DNA of 64,000 nucleotides from Streptococcus parasanguinis (GTDB lineage: Bacteria > Bacillota > Bacilli > Lactobacillales > Streptococcaceae): assembly GCA_905188195.1 (NCBI GenBank), contig CAJJKY010000002.1, positions 189,557 to 253,556 on the forward strand, read 5' to 3'. The stretch's first letter is position 1; every line of letters begins with the position of its first letter. Made by a program: the position numbers and the translations under genes. Under the pieces are notes generated by a model. The model did not search any database. It worked only from the letters and a program-made list of their open reading frames with translations, and was not told the origin of the DNA. Of this stretch, positions 25,745-37,800 are shown piece after piece.

Positions 25745-28700
25745 ATGTTTTTTAAACGTTCGAACGGTGAATTCCGTGAAACGGATCGTGTGACTCGTTT
25801 CAAATTGATCAAATCAGGTAAAAACTGGTTGCGTGCTGCGACTTCTAACTTTGGTCTTTTGAAAGTCATTCGCGGTCAAGTCGAAGAGACTGTTGTAGCT
25901 GAAGTGCGTGAAGACGCAGTATCAGTGAAAGAAATGACAAGCCGTGGCTTGCTCAAAGGGATTGTAGCAGCTGGGGCTGTTTTTGGTGCAGCTACAGTAG
26001 CAAACACTGCTAAAGCTGATGAAACTGGATCAGATGTTGCAACTGCATCTGAGCTTTCAAGCCAAGCGCTTGTAGAGCAAGGAAGTACAGTACTTGGTAC
26101 AACTTCAACAACTGAATCTCAATCTGAATCAACTACAGAATCAACAACTGAGTCAACTACAGAATCAGCTAGCGCTTCTGCATCAGCAAGTGCTTCAACA
26201 TCTACTAGCGTATCTGTATCTCACTCAGCTTCATTGAGCGAACAAGGTTCAGCAGAACTTTCAGCAGCTCTTAGCGAATCAACTGTAGCGGCTGGATCTG
26301 AAGCAACTTCAGAAGCAACTACAACTGTTGCCAAAGCTGATGATAAAGTTGTTTTGGAACAAAATACTTCAGAAGCAGAATTGTTGAACAAGATCGCAAG
26401 CGACTACTCAGCAACTGTTTCAACACCAGAAAAGAAAGCAGCACTTGAAGCTGCCATCGCTAAAGTTCAAACAGAATTGACAGCAAGCAACAGCTTGATC
26501 AACGCTAATGCTTCAGCTCAATCATACGCAGACCAACGCGAACGTTTGAGCAAGTCAGTAGATGACATGATGGCAACCTTGACTGCAGCAGGATTTACTG
26601 GTAACACAACAGTAAACGGTGCTCCAGCAATTTCAGCACAGTTGGATGCTATCTCTACTTCAAATACACTTTCAGCAGGTGTTAATGCAACTCCTGGAAT
26701 GACTGATCCAAATGGTGCGAGCCTTACAGATCGTACACAAACGATTCCTTCAGGATATGCAGCTGACCCTGCTGCAAATCGCATGACATTTGGTGTTTGG
26801 AATCTTAAATCATATAACCAAGACTACAACACAAACTATTATGTGACTTTGTCAGTTGATAAGACAAATAGCTCAAATAATCCTGATGTTTATGTACGTT
26901 TGGTGGATAAGAATACAGGTAATGAAGTTGCTAATACAACTTTGAACTCTGCACTTTCTGGTAAAGAAGTTAACCTTGGTAATCTTTCAACTAATAAATT
27001 CTATCCATATCTTGTGTATAACAAGTCAACTGATGGTGGATCAGCAAGTGTGGATATCATTATCAAGAGCAACGAAGATGTTGCATTCGCTAAAACTACA
27101 GAACAAATCTATGACTACTTAACACAAGCTAACCAAGGCGTAGCTAAACCAAACGTTGAAACTGGTGTTCCATCAACTAAGATGAACCAAACAACTCACT
27201 ATAAAGTAGTTGATACTGCATCTTCAACTTATAATGCAAACCGTTCAACAGCAGATACAACAACCCAAAGCTACAAACCAACTGGTAATGAAACAGAACT
27301 TGCTTCATATACCCAAACAGGTATCCAAGGTCAAAATTACACTGCATCAAATCCACGTTCATTTGATGGTTATGTTTTGTACCAACAAGCAGATGCTTCA
27401 ACTACATCAGGTGAACTCGGAAACTCTGTAGGAACCAAGTATGCCGAACTTAAGGGAACTCGTCAACATTACTATGTAAAACGTATTCGTGAAGTCGTTG
27501 CCAACGATGGTTCTACAGTCACAAAAATTTATGTTTTAGATCCTTCATCAGTTTCAACTTACAATGAAGCTACAATGGGGAATAACACAGATACGACTGG
27601 TTACACACTTGTTTATACAACTCCAGTACTTAAACCAGGTGAGGTGTATACTCCATCTGCGACAAACATGGAGACTGATAAGAAAGTTGTTAATAGTAAA
27701 AATGGTGATTACCAATTGACTGTCTCTCCATGGCACAATCCTGCTTCTGCTAATCCTAATGAAGGACTTGCCTATGTCACAGGTTGGTATGCGACTGGAC
27801 ATGTAGGCGAAGCAGATTATATGTTTGTTGGTGAGCCAAAAGGAACTGAGAACTCAACACCTGGAGGTAACACGCAGAACACTATCGGCGGACGTACGAA
27901 GTATGCCTTGCTAGCAGATGGGACAATTAAGAGAGATGCTTCAGGTAATCCAGTGAAGACTACAGGTGGATTTGGTAACCAATTCTCACTTCCGTCAGCT
28001 AATGAAAAACCATCTGGTGATACAGTACACTACTACCGTAAGATGACAGATTCTGAGTCAGCTTCAGAATCACAATCAAATTCAAAAGTAGTATCTAACT
28101 CACAATCTGTTTCACAATCACAATCAGAGGTAGTTTCTAACTCACGATCTGTATCACAATCACAGTCAGCATCTAATACACAATCACAATCAACTTCTGA
28201 CACAACATCTGCCTCATTGAGTCAATCTAAATCAGAACAAGCTTCTAAATCAGCGTCTGAATCAGCATCAGCATCATTGAGCCAATCAGCTGTTGAATCA
28301 GCAAGTGTGTCAGCGAGTCAATCATCATCGTTGAGTACGTCAGCGCAAGAATCAGCTTCTGTATCAGCATCTGAATCAGCGTCATTGAGTACATCAGCAC
28401 AAGAATCAGCTTCTGTATCAGCGTCTGAATCAGCATCATTGAGCACGTCGGCTTCAGCATCAGCATCTACTTCAGCAAGCCAATCAGCGTCATTGAGCAC
28501 ATCGGCATCTGAGTCAGCATCAGTATCAGCAAGCCAATCAGCATCATTGAGCGCATCGGCATCTGAGTCAGCATCAGTATCAGCAAGCCAATCAGCATCA
28601 TTGAGCACATCGGCTTCAGCATCAGCATCTACTTCAGCAAGCCAATCAGCGTCATTGAGCGCATCAGCATCTGAGTCAGCATCAGTATCTGCGAGCCAAT

Positions 28701-31669
28701 CAGCATCATTGAGCGCATCAGCATCTGAGTCAGCATCAGTATCTGCGAGCCAATCAGCATCATTGAGCGCATCAGCTTCTGCATCTGAATCAGCATCGCA
28801 ATCTATTTCAGAATCACAATCAGCTTCAACAAGCCAATCAGTTTCTGAATCAACATCTGCGTCTGAGTCAGCATCAGTATCAGCTTCAACATCAACGTCT
28901 GAATCTGTTTCAGCATCTGAGTCAGCGTCAGCGTCATTGAGCACATCGGCTTCAGCATCAGCATCTACTTCAGCAAGCCAATCAGCATCATTGAGCGCAT
29001 CAGCATCTGAGTCAGCATCAGTATCTGCGAGCCAATCAGCGTCATTGAGCGCATCGGCTTCAGCATCAGCATCTACTTCAGCAAGCCAATCGGCATCATT
29101 GAGCACATCAGCATCTGAGTCAGCATCAGTATCAGCAAGCCAATCAGCATCATTGAGCACATCGGCTTCAGCATCAGCATCTACATCAGCAAGCCAATCA
29201 GCATCATTGAGCACATCGGCTTCAACATCACTTTCTACATCTGTATCACAATCAGCATCTAACTCTTCATCAAATTCTGAAAGTGAAACACCTAAAGTTG
29301 GTGAAGTAATCATCACTTACATCCGTGAGAATGATGGTAAAGAAATCCAAAAACCTCGTCAAGACACACCAAACTCACCATATGATACTCCATATAACAC
29401 AACTGAGGAAGGTGAAAAACCTAACACAATCAAGACTCCAGACGGTAAGACCTATAAGATCGTACCGAAAGGTGACTACCCAGTAGGTAAAGTTGACGGT
29501 GACGGACACCTTGAATCATCTGATCCAATTAAAGGTAAAGTTGATAAACCTAAATCAACAATCACTTACGTTTATAAAGAAGTGAAGGGTGACGTTTACG
29601 TTCACTATAAAGACACTGACGGTAACACAATTAAAGATGATGTCACTGATGAAAAAGATCAACCAGTTGATAAAGATTACGATACAGTAATTGACAACCG
29701 TCCAAAAGAAATCCAATACAATGGTAAGACATATGAATTGGTACCAGCAGGTAACTACAATGTAGGTAAAGTTGACGAACAAGGTCACCTTGAGTCATCA
29801 GACGCTACAACAGGTAAAGTTATCGAAGGACGTAAAGACGTTACTTACATCTACAAACTCAAAGAACAACCAGCACAACCTAAGGGTAATGTTTACGTTC
29901 ACTATGTAGATACTGAAGGTAACACGATCAAAGCATCTGTAACTGATGAATTGGCACAACCAGTAGGTAAAGACTACGATACAGTAGTAGACAACCGTCC
30001 AAGCACGATCGAGTTCCAAGGTAAGACATACGAATTGGTACCAGCTGGTAACTACCCAGTAGGTAAAGTCGACGAACAAGGTCACTGGACAGGTGATGAT
30101 GCTACAACTGGTAAAGTTGTTGAAGGTGATAAGAATGTCACTTACGTCTACAAATTGAAAGAAGATCCAACGAAACCTAAAGAAGGTGACGTCATCATCA
30201 CTTACGTAGACGAAAAAGGTAAAGAAATTCAAAAACCTCGTCAAGACACACCAAACTCACCATATGATACACCATATAACACAACTGAGGAAGGTGAAAA
30301 ACCTAACACTATCAAGACTCCAGACGGTAAGACATACAAGATCGTACCGAAAGGTGACTACCCAGTAGGTAAAGTTGATGGCGATGGACACTTAGAATCA
30401 TCTGATCCAATTAAAGGTAAAGTTGATAAACCACGTTCAATCATCACTTACGTATACAAAGAAGTGAAGGGTGACGTTTACGTTCACTATAAAGACACTG
30501 AAGGTAACACAATTAAAGATGATGTCACTGATGAAAAAGATCAACCAGTTGATAAAGATTACGATACAGTAATTGACAACCGTCCAAAAGAAATCCAATA
30601 CAATGGTAAGACATATGAATTGGTACCAGCCGGTAACTACACTGTAGGTAAAGTTGATGGACAAGGTCACCTTGAGTCATCAGATGCTACAACTGGTAAA
30701 GTGATCGAAGGACGTAAAGACGTTACTTACATCTACAAACTTGTCGAAGAACCTGCACAACCTAAGGGTAATGTATACGTTCACTACAAAGATACTGAAG
30801 GTAACACCATTAAAGAATCAGTAACAGATGAGTTAGACCAACCAGTAGGTAAAGACTACAACACTGTTGAAGACAACCGTCCACAGTACATTAGATTCGA
30901 AGGTAAAACTTACGAAATCGTACCAGTCGGAAACTACACAGTTGGTAAAGTAGATACTCAAGGTCACCTTGAATCAACAGACCCAACAACTGGTAAAGTG
31001 GTTGAAGGACGTAAAGACGTTACTTACATCTACAAACTTGTCGAAGAACCTGTACAACCTAAGGGTAATGTATACGTTCACTATGTAGATGAAAATGGTA
31101 ACACGATCAAGACTTCAGTAGTGGATGAAAAAGACCAACCAGTAGGTAAAGACTACGATACAGTTGTGGATAACCGTCCTAAGACAATCACAACTGCAGA
31201 TGGTAAAGTCTATGAATTGGTACCACAAGGTAACTACCCAGTAGGTAACGTTGACGGTGAAGGTCACTTGACAACAACTGACCCAACAACTGGTAAAGTT
31301 ATCGAAGGTGATAAGAACGTTACTTATGTTTACAAACTTGTGAAGACTCCAAACGTTCCAACACCAAACACTCCAGTGCCACCAACTCCAACACCAAATA
31401 CTCCAGTGCCACCAACTCCAACACCAAATACTCCGGTAGATCCAACACCTAATAAACCAATGGATCCAACACCAAACACACCGGTAGATCCAACACCTAA
31501 TACACCAGTGAACCCAGTTCCTGAGCAACCAGCTCAACCAGCTCCAGCTCTTGAACAACTTCCAAATACTGGTGAAACAGGATCTGTAGCTTCAGCTCTT
31601 CTTGGAGCAGTTGCAGGGGTTGCAGGGGTTGCAGCACTTGGAAGCCGCAAAAAAGAAGATGAAAAATAA
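25745..31669 (+). CDS. Serine-rich repeat glycoprotein adhesin 1, with MucBP-like domains
   Basis: A 1,974-residue accessory-Sec substrate. The long KxYKxGKxW-type signal (FKLIKSGKNWLRA, then a hydrophobic stretch ending near AKA-DE at residue 97) directs it to SecA2/SecY2. Next are a short Ser-rich segment (about 120-165), a helical segment (VLEQNTSEAELL, about 195-285), the adhesin module shared with two other proteins here (about 325-765), the main SRR (about 767-1178), seven MucBP-like units of ~97 residues (about 1182-1865; motif VYVHYxDxxGNTIK), a Pro-rich stalk and LPNTG with anchor. Usual SRR adhesins run from the SRR directly to the anchor, so the folded MucBP block behind the SRR is unusual. 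ATAAGGAGA precedes the ATG. Codon use looks more biased than in the other two SRR genes. Confidence 0.92.
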   Translation: MFFKRSNGEFRETDRVTRFKLIKSGKNWLRAATSNFGLLKVIRGQVEETVVAEVREDAVSVKEMTSRGLLKGIVAAGAVFGAATVANTAKADETGSDVATASELSSQALVEQGSTVLGTTSTTESQSESTTESTTESTTESASASASASASTSTSVSVSHSASLSEQGSAELSAALSESTVAAGSEATSEATTTVAKADDKVVLEQNTSEAELLNKIASDYSATVSTPEKKAALEAAIAKVQTELTASNSLINANASAQSYADQRERLSKSVDDMMATLTAAGFTGNTTVNGAPAISAQLDAISTSNTLSAGVNATPGMTDPNGASLTDRTQTIPSGYAADPAANRMTFGVWNLKSYNQDYNTNYYVTLSVDKTNSSNNPDVYVRLVDKNTGNEVANTTLNSALSGKEVNLGNLSTNKFYPYLVYNKSTDGGSASVDIIIKSNEDVAFAKTTEQIYDYLTQANQGVAKPNVETGVPSTKMNQTTHYKVVDTASSTYNANRSTADTTTQSYKPTGNETELASYTQTGIQGQNYTASNPRSFDGYVLYQQADASTTSGELGNSVGTKYAELKGTRQHYYVKRIREVVANDGSTVTKIYVLDPSSVSTYNEATMGNNTDTTGYTLVYTTPVLKPGEVYTPSATNMETDKKVVNSKNGDYQLTVSPWHNPASANPNEGLAYVTGWYATGHVGEADYMFVGEPKGTENSTPGGNTQNTIGGRTKYALLADGTIKRDASGNPVKTTGGFGNQFSLPSANEKPSGDTVHYYRKMTDSESASESQSNSKVVSNSQSVSQSQSEVVSNSRSVSQSQSASNTQSQSTSDTTSASLSQSKSEQASKSASESASASLSQSAVESASVSASQSSSLSTSAQESASVSASESASLSTSAQESASVSASESASLSTSASASASTSASQSASLSTSASESASVSASQSASLSASASESASVSASQSASLSTSASASASTSASQSASLSASASESASVSASQSASLSASASESASVSASQSASLSASASASESASQSISESQSASTSQSVSESTSASESASVSASTSTSESVSASESASASLSTSASASASTSASQSASLSASASESASVSASQSASLSASASASASTSASQSASLSTSASESASVSASQSASLSTSASASASTSASQSASLSTSASTSLSTSVSQSASNSSSNSESETPKVGEVIITYIRENDGKEIQKPRQDTPNSPYDTPYNTTEEGEKPNTIKTPDGKTYKIVPKGDYPVGKVDGDGHLESSDPIKGKVDKPKSTITYVYKEVKGDVYVHYKDTDGNTIKDDVTDEKDQPVDKDYDTVIDNRPKEIQYNGKTYELVPAGNYNVGKVDEQGHLESSDATTGKVIEGRKDVTYIYKLKEQPAQPKGNVYVHYVDTEGNTIKASVTDELAQPVGKDYDTVVDNRPSTIEFQGKTYELVPAGNYPVGKVDEQGHWTGDDATTGKVVEGDKNVTYVYKLKEDPTKPKEGDVIITYVDEKGKEIQKPRQDTPNSPYDTPYNTTEEGEKPNTIKTPDGKTYKIVPKGDYPVGKVDGDGHLESSDPIKGKVDKPRSIITYVYKEVKGDVYVHYKDTEGNTIKDDVTDEKDQPVDKDYDTVIDNRPKEIQYNGKTYELVPAGNYTVGKVDGQGHLESSDATTGKVIEGRKDVTYIYKLVEEPAQPKGNVYVHYKDTEGNTIKESVTDELDQPVGKDYNTVEDNRPQYIRFEGKTYEIVPVGNYTVGKVDTQGHLESTDPTTGKVVEGRKDVTYIYKLVEEPVQPKGNVYVHYVDENGNTIKTSVVDEKDQPVGKDYDTVVDNRPKTITTADGKVYELVPQGNYPVGNVDGEGHLTTTDPTTGKVIEGDKNVTYVYKLVKTPNVPTPNTPVPPTPTPNTPVPPTPTPNTPVDPTPNKPMDPTPNTPVDPTPNTPVNPVPEQPAQPAPALEQLPNTGETGSVASALLGAVAGVAGVAALGSRKKEDEK
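28045..29280 (+). repeat. Serine-rich repeat region of adhesin 1
   Basis: About 410 residues, dominated by units such as SASLSTSASESASVSASQ, repeated with little change in both protein and DNA. Expected to be heavily O-glycosylated. The long minus-strand frame over this region is an artefact of TCA/TCT codons. Confidence 0.9.
29290..31345 (+). repeat. Seven MucBP-like units in adhesin 1, with a ~0.88-kb internal duplication
   Basis: Units begin at about 29303, 29590, 29884, 30187, 30469, 30766 and 31063. Units 1-2 are nearly identical in DNA to units 4-5: for example the block encoding RQDTPNSPYDTPYNTT starts near 29353 and again near 30235. This indicates a recent segmental duplication of three units (about 880 bases). 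Confidence 0.85.
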
Positions 31670-31726
31670 TCTTCTAAGCTAATTTGATTCGGTCATTTCA
31701 GGTATGTGGGAAATGAAAAAGGATCC

Positions 31727-31755
31727 AAAAAGAGAACCTCCGGGTTCTCTTTTTG
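31727..31755 (+). terminator. Terminator after SRR adhesin 1
   Basis: AAAAAGAGAACC and GGTTCTCTTTTT pair around a TCCG tetraloop. The SRR genes are therefore separate transcription units. Confidence 0.9.
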
Positions 31756-31792
31756 TGTTCTGTTTTTTATGTTAAAAACTAGTCTTAATTAG

Positions 31793-31820
31793 TTACTTTT
31801 GGGGAAAATTAGTGTATAAT
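31793..31820 (+). promoter_or_regulatory. Promoter of SRR adhesin 2
   Basis: TTACTT at 31793-31798 and TATAAT at 31815-31820 are 16 bases apart. AAGGAG precedes the ATG at 31851. Confidence 0.65.
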
Positions 31821-31850
31821 AACTCGATATCTTATTTTTAAGGAGCGGAC

Positions 31851-34800
31851 ATGTTTTTCAAACGTTCGAAGGGTGATTTTCGCGAAACGGAGCGAATCAC
31901 GCGTTATAAATTAATCAAATCAGGAAAGAATTGGGTACGGGCATCTGTCTCGCGGTTAGGCCTATTTCGTGTCATGCGAGGAGGTGTGGATGAAAAGATC
32001 GTGGTTCAATACGAAGCATCATCACACTCTATGCCTGCGGATCTGGTCAAAGGGATGGTTGTGCTAGGGGCTCTGGCTGGGGCGACAACGGTTGCCAATC
32101 CAGTATTTGCTGAGGAAAATGAAATGAATGCGACTGTTGGGTCTGAAATCAGCCCATCGACCGGTGTAGCGGGTTCGGATAGTCTTGTATTGGGGACGAC
32201 GTCTACCACAGACTCTGTGTCAGCGAGTCAGTCCATAAGTGAATCCATCTCATTTTCAGAGTCAGCTAGTGAAAGCGTCTCTCTGTCTCAATCGTTATCT
32301 TTGAGCGAATCTCATGTTGTCAGTGCTTCAGCGAGTCCGTCCACTTCAGAAATTGCTAGTAGCACTCTCTCAGAGAAAGACGCTATTCATGTAGCTACTT
32401 CTGAAACGAGTGAGAAAGTAGCAGAAGCTCAAAACACTCGCTCGGAAGACCAGGTGAAGCGTCTGCAAGTCTTGGCTTTGGATTTATACACTTATCGTGC
32501 GCAGGCTTTGGAAATCCCTGGGACAGAATCTGCTATTGAAAGTGGAGATCTGGCTTTAGAAGCTATTCGTACTGGCTTGTCCAATCCCGCAATTCAAATG
32601 GATGCCGTAGAAAGTCAAGCCAAGAGTGCTCGGAATCGCTTGGTCAATGCGGTGCTTCGTGCGACATCTGGCCAGCGTGACCCTCGAAATGGGAACCGTA
32701 TTGACACAGATACCAGTCTCCGTGCGCCTCAGTATAATTTAGGTCCTGCCAACAATGCCTTGATTTCTGTGTATAACTCTGATTACATCAATCAGGTTTA
32801 TAAGGTTGTTGAAACCAATCCTACACGAAATAATATTAAGAGCATTGGCTACGCTTCTGGTAGCGATCGTGTGAATGGCATTTATGTTCCGCAAACATCG
32901 GCCTTGAAAAATAGTGCAGCTGTCTTTAATATCGTGGGGACTGTTGGCCAGACAGAGGTCGTAACGCCTGGAAAAATTTATAATGTTTCTTTTGTAGTGA
33001 CGAATACGGCTAATCAGTCAGTGACTCGAACGCTACGAATCCAGGTCTTGCCGCAAAATGATGGCATTCGAAACCCGATTACGACTGTGACAACGAGTAC
33101 TTTTGTTAATGACACAAGTAATCTCGCTCAAGCCGAAAAAGAGAAGGTTTGGGAGGCTTTTAAGACTGCTAACCCAAATATTGCCACTTCAAAGGATTTT
33201 AAATCTTATTCGGTTTCATCATCTGGTGTGGTGACTATTACTTATAAAGATAACACCACAAATGATGTAACCGCTCCTGTTAAGCGCCTAGCAGCACCGA
33301 CGGTTGAGACTCGCTTACTAGAGAAAGCCTATACTCAGACACCTGTAACGGTGACGGGGGCTGAGCCAGGGTCTACTGTTGTCTTGTACAATAATGATGA
33401 TGAAATCGGAACAGCAGTGGCGGATGCGTCTGGACAAGCGATCGTAACACCGAATGTTCCCTTGCAGACGGGTGGAGTAACAGCTAAGGCTCGCATTCTG
33501 TATGGTGATCATGCGGTTTATTCCGATGCAAGTAACATGGTTGCTGTAACAGATGCCACACGTCCTGAAGTGACGGCCAAGTTGACTGTCGATGGTGTGG
33601 AACCGAAATCAACCCCTCTTGAAGGTGGTGGGAAGAATTATATTATTTACGCTGGTGATGATGCGGTTGTGACCTTTACAGCTACTGATGACAGTGGCAA
33701 GTTGAAAGAAATGAAAGTCGTTGCACGAGCGGATTTGAACGACAATGCCTTAAACGGGAATTTCTTTGGTGGCAGCCAGTATGGAACAGGTGATATTGCT
33801 CCTATCACGGGAGATATTACGGCTACCAGTGCAAACCCTGCAACCATCACAACGACCATTCATTTGAAGGATGATCTTTACCATACCTACCGAAATACAT
33901 GGCAACGCAACGTCGCGGCTATTGACAATGCCTCCAATATGAACCGTCCAAACGGTTTGGGTGAGATTCGGATTACCCAGGGGCGTCTCGCTGATCGTAC
34001 GCCAGGTGTGGCGCCGACAAGCACTATTCAGGTGACGAGTCTAACTGCATTGACAGATGCAGATAAGAGCAAGGTGATTGCAGCTGTATCGGCAGTCAAC
34101 CCAGAGGTAGCTAACCGGATTAAGTCCTATACGGTTAATAGTGATGGTACAGTCACCATTACTTATAAAGATAGTACGACCAATGTCGTAGCGGTGAAAC
34201 TGTCAGATAGCGATCACAGTCAGTCTGTATCAAACAGTCAGAGTGCATCTGCGAAGACTTCGCAATCGATCAGTCAGTCTTTAAGTGCTAAGCAATCACA
34301 GAGCGTATCGGCTCAGCAGAGCGTTTCATTGAGCCAGTCACTGAGCTCGGTTCGCTCACAAAGTTTGTCAGCTTCACTAAGTCAATCAGCTTCTGCAAGT
34401 GTCTCAGCTCAAGCAAGTCTATCTCGCAGCCAATCGTTGAGCAAGGAGATTTCTCAATCTCAATCCGCTTCAACGAGTCAATCTGTATCGACAAGAAAAT
34501 CTGAATCTGTGAAGGTTTCGGAGTCAGCTTCTGCAAGTGTCAGTGCCTTGCAGTCTGCTTCGGTATCAGCAAGTGTATCCAAAGTGGTTAGCCAGTCTAT
34601 CTCAAGCTCGACATCCGCTTCAACGAGCGCCTCTGTTTCAGTGAGTCAGTCAGTTTCAGCATCGCTTTCACAGTCGGTATCAGCGTCACTAAGTCAATCG
34701 ACTCGCGAGTCGGCTTCAAAATCAGTGAGTCAATCGCAGTCGGAGTCTGCATCAGTATCTTTGAGTGAGTCTGCTAGAAAATCAGCATCATTGAGCACTT

Positions 34801-37800
34801 CCGTATTAGAGAGTCAATCAGCCTCTACTTCGGTGTCGGTTTCTACCTCTGAATCGGTTTCTACCTCTGAATCGGTGTCGACATCCGAATCAGCTTCTGC
34901 TTCTGAATCAGTTTCGACATCAGAGTCAGCATCTTCATCAGAATCAGTTTCGACATCAGAGTCAGCATCTTCATCAGAATCAGTTTCAACCTCTGAGTCA
35001 GTCTCAGCGTCTGAATCAGTATCAACATCCGAGTCAGTTTCGACTTCTGAATCAGTGTCAACGTCCGAATCAGTGTCTGCATCTGAGTCAGCGTCAACAT
35101 CTGAGTCAGCATCGACATCCGAGTCAGTTTCAGCCTCTGAATCAGTGTCAACATCCGAATCAGTATCTACCTCAGAATCAGTCTCAACGTCTGAGTCAGT
35201 CTCAGCATCTGAGTCAGCGTCAACGTCTGAGTCAGCCTCTGCTTCTGAATCAGTGTCAACATCCGAATCAGTATCGACGTCTGAATCAGTTTCAACGTCT
35301 AAATCAGTGTCTGCTTCTGAATCAGTCTCGACATCCGAGTCAGCATCTACATCAGAATCTATATCAACGTCTGAGTCAGCATCTGCGTCCGAGTCAGTAT
35401 CAACGTCTGAATCGGTTTCTGTATCAGAATCAGTGTCAACATCCGAATCAGTTTCAGCGTCTGAGTCGGTTTCAGCATCTGAGTCAGTGTCTATTTCTGA
35501 ATCAGTCTCAACGTCAGAGTCAGTTTCAACATCTGAATCAGTCTCGACATCCGAGTCAGTTTCAACATCTGAATCAGTATCGACATCAGAGTCAGTTTCT
35601 GTATCTGAATCAGTCTCAACGTCTGAGTCAGTATCAGCGTCTGAATCAGTGTCTACTTCTGAATCAGTTTCTACCTCTGAGTCAGTCTCAACGTCTGAAT
35701 CAATCTCGACCTCTGAATCATTGTCAGCATCGTTGAGCACCTCAGTATCTGAAAGTCAGTCAGTCTCTGCTTCAGTGTCAGTTTCGACTTCAGAGTCGGT
35801 TTCAATGTCAGAATCAGCCTCTACGTCCGAGTCAGCGTCAACTTCTGAATCAGCATCAGCCTCTGAATCAGCCTCGACGTCTGAGTCAGCCTCGACGTCT
35901 GAGTTGGTATCGACATCTGAGTCAGTCTCAACGTCCGAATCAGTGTCTACATCTGAATCAGTATCAACGTCTGAGTCAGTTTCAGCCTCTGAATCGGTAT
36001 CGACGACTGAGTCGGTATCTACATCAGAATCAGTGTCGACCTCTGAATCGGCATCTGTATCAGAATCAGTGTCGACCTCTGAATCGGCATCTGCATCAGA
36101 ATCAGTGTCAACGTCTGAATCGGTTTCTGTATCAGAATCAGTCTCTACGTCTGAGTCAGTTTCGACTTCAGAATCAGTCTCTACGTCAGAATCAGTTTCT
36201 GTATCTGAGTCAGCATCAGCCTCTGAGTCTGTATCTGAATCGGCATCTACTTCTGAATCAGCATCAACGTCTGAGTCGGTATCGACATCAGAGTCAGTCT
36301 CAGCGTCAGAATCAGTGTCAACGTCAGAATCAGTTTCAGCCTCTGAATCGATCTCTACGTCAGAATCAGTTTCTGTATCTGAGTCAGCATCAGCCTCTGA
36401 GTCGGCCTCTACATCAGAATCAGTCTCAACCTCTGAATCGGCATCAACATCCGAGTCAGTCTCAGCGTCAGCATCAGTTTCTGTATCAGAATCAGTGTCG
36501 ACCTCTGAATCGGTTTCTGTATCAGAATCAGTGTCGACCTCTGAATCGGTTTCTGTATCAGAATCAGTGTCTACCTCTGAATCGGTTTCTGTATCAGAAT
36601 CAGTGTCTACCTCTGAATCGGTGTCTACATCTGAATCAGTTTCTGTATCTGAATCAGTTTCTACTTCAGAATCAGTCTCAACATCTGAGTCAGTATCTAC
36701 TTCTGAATCGGTCTCAACATTTGAGTCAGCATCTGCTTCTGAATCACTCTCTACATCAGAATCTGTATCAACGTCTGAGTCTGCGTCTACATCAGCATCT
36801 GCGTCTACATCAGAATCAGTATCAGCATCCGAATCTGTGTCAACGTCTGAGTCAGTTTCAGCCTCTGAATCGGCATCAACATCAGAGTCAGTCTCAGCTT
36901 CAGAATCAGTGTCTGTATCAGAATCAGTGTCTACTTCTGAATCAGCATCAACATCTGAGTCGGTTTCAACGTCCGAGTCAGCATCTGCTTCTGAATCAGC
37001 CTCAGTGTCCGAATCAGTGTCAGCGTCTGAGTCAGTTTCAGCCTCTGAATCGGTATCGACGTCTGAGTCGGTTTCTGTATCTGAATCAGTGTCTACTTCT
37101 GAATCGGTTTCTGTATCTGAATCAGTGTCTACGTCTGAATCAAACTCGACATCAGAATCATTGTCAGCATCGTTGAGTAGCTCAGTCTCAGAAAGCCAAT
37201 CAGTCTCAGCCTCCGAGTCGGCATCTGCATCCGAATCAGTATCAACGTCTGAGTCGGTTTCAACGTCCGAATCGGTTTCTGTATCTGAATCAGTGTCTAT
37301 TTCTGAATCGGCATCGACATCCGAGTCAGCATCTACCTCAGAATCTGTATCAACGTCTGATTCAGTTTCAACGTCCGAATCTGCGTCTACATCGGAATCA
37401 GTTTCAGCATCTGAGTCAGCGTCAACTTCTGGATCGGTTTCAACCTCTGAGTCAGTTTCAGCATCTGAATCAGCATCAGCCTTTGAGTCGGCATCTACAT
37501 CTGAGTCAGCGTCAGCCTCTGAATCAGTCTCAACGTCTGAGTCAGTTTCAGAGTCGGAATCAGTGTCAATGTCCGAATCAGTCTCGACATCAGAGTCAGT
37601 TTCAGTCTCTGAATCGGTATCGACGTCTGAGTCGGTTTCTACATCTGAATCAGCGTCAGCCTCTGCATCTGAGTCAGCGTCAACTTCTGAATCAGCTTCT
37701 GCGTCTGAGTCAGTTTCAGTCTCTGAATCAGTATCTGCGTTCGAATCGGTTTCTGTATCTGAATCAGTGTCAACGTCCGAATCAGTCTCAACGTCTGAGT

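Noticed and set aside
28318..29316. Long minus-strand frame (332 codons, Asp/Ala-rich) in adhesin 1
   Set aside because: It is the complement of TCA/GCA/TCT serine-alanine codons in the SRR; no ribosome binding site or promoter, and no plausible protein composition.
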